From an uncultured Lachnospiraceae bacterium (lineage in GTDB: Bacteria > Bacillota > Clostridia > Lachnospirales > Lachnospiraceae): a stretch of 53,975 nt of DNA. The position numbers were made by a program, and so were the translations under genes. The stretch spans positions 1 to 53,975 of the forward strand of contig CAMIYN010000006.1 of assembly GCA_946403075.1 (NCBI GenBank), written 5' to 3'. The notes under the pieces are model-generated. The model searched no databases. It was not told the DNA's origin and saw only the letters and a list, made by a program, of their open reading frames with translations. This document shows positions 53,947 through 53,975 of this stretch, piece by piece (position 1 is the stretch's first letter; every line of letters begins with the position of its first letter).

Positions 53947-53975
53947 AACTATTCATTTTACTCTATTACACTTTA

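Overview
This window is dense, strongly AT-rich bacterial chromosome (standard code, TGA used as stop). It looks like an anaerobe. It encodes a complete F-type ATP synthase whose c subunit carries the Na+-binding residues known from fusobacterial enzymes, plus a remnant-like Na+-pump decarboxylase pair (carboxyltransferase and OadG-like gamma). Ribosome binding sites are mostly strong AGGAGG types. A lipoprotein alpha-2-macroglobulin paired with a PbpC-like penicillin-binding protein argues for a cell with an outer membrane. The mix fits Fusobacteriota or an unusual low-GC Bacillota lineage; I cannot decide between them from sequence alone.

Layout. 1-5.2 kb (minus): queH (cut by the window edge), a small membrane protein, a SpoU rRNA/tRNA methyltransferase and nadE, then a decayed stretch with short dispersed repeats, an HsdR N-terminal remnant, a flavodoxin-fold reductase and a frameshifted nitroreductase. 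5.4-6.3 kb (plus): trmB-trxA, the only protein operon on this strand. 6.4-13.7 kb (minus): atpZ-atpI-atpBEFHAGDC. 13.8-19.8 kb: a large SF1 helicase-nuclease fusion, a DUF4349 protein, an OadG-like protein and a carboxyltransferase. 19.8-26.4 kb: pcrA, mutL, gpsA, pyrG, read in the order pyrG to OadG as one probable six-gene operon. 26.5 kb: tRNA-Thr(CGT) on plus. 26.6-34.4 kb: VanZ-like protein, pbpC and the alpha-2-macroglobulin lipoprotein.

34.5-39.3 kb is the most interesting part. It is a four-gene operon that joins two phage-defence systems: an AAA ATPase plus subtilisin-like protease pair (IetAS type), followed without a gap by KwaA and KwaB (Kiwa type). One good sigma-70 promoter lies before ietA, a weak terminator follows kwaB, and a decayed IS3-family transposase lies just upstream.

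39.7-53.7 kb is a long housekeeping operon starting from a near-consensus promoter: rmlD-glmM-ychF-ftsK-murE-priA-two ABC half-transporters-yoaP. The right edge carries a possible IS30-like remnant.

Working together: energy (ATP synthase, NAD synthesis, a possible Na+ pump), envelope (MurE, GlmM, RmlD, PbpC, A2M, VanZ-like), genome upkeep (MutL, PcrA, PriA, FtsK) and defence (IetAS, Kiwa, helicase-nuclease, HsdR debris). Unusual molecular details include a NAD synthetase whose glutaminase domain has lost catalytic residues, probable leaderless promoters, a PbpC gene whose natural start appears to be ATA, and an in-frame open stretch beyond the atpC stop.
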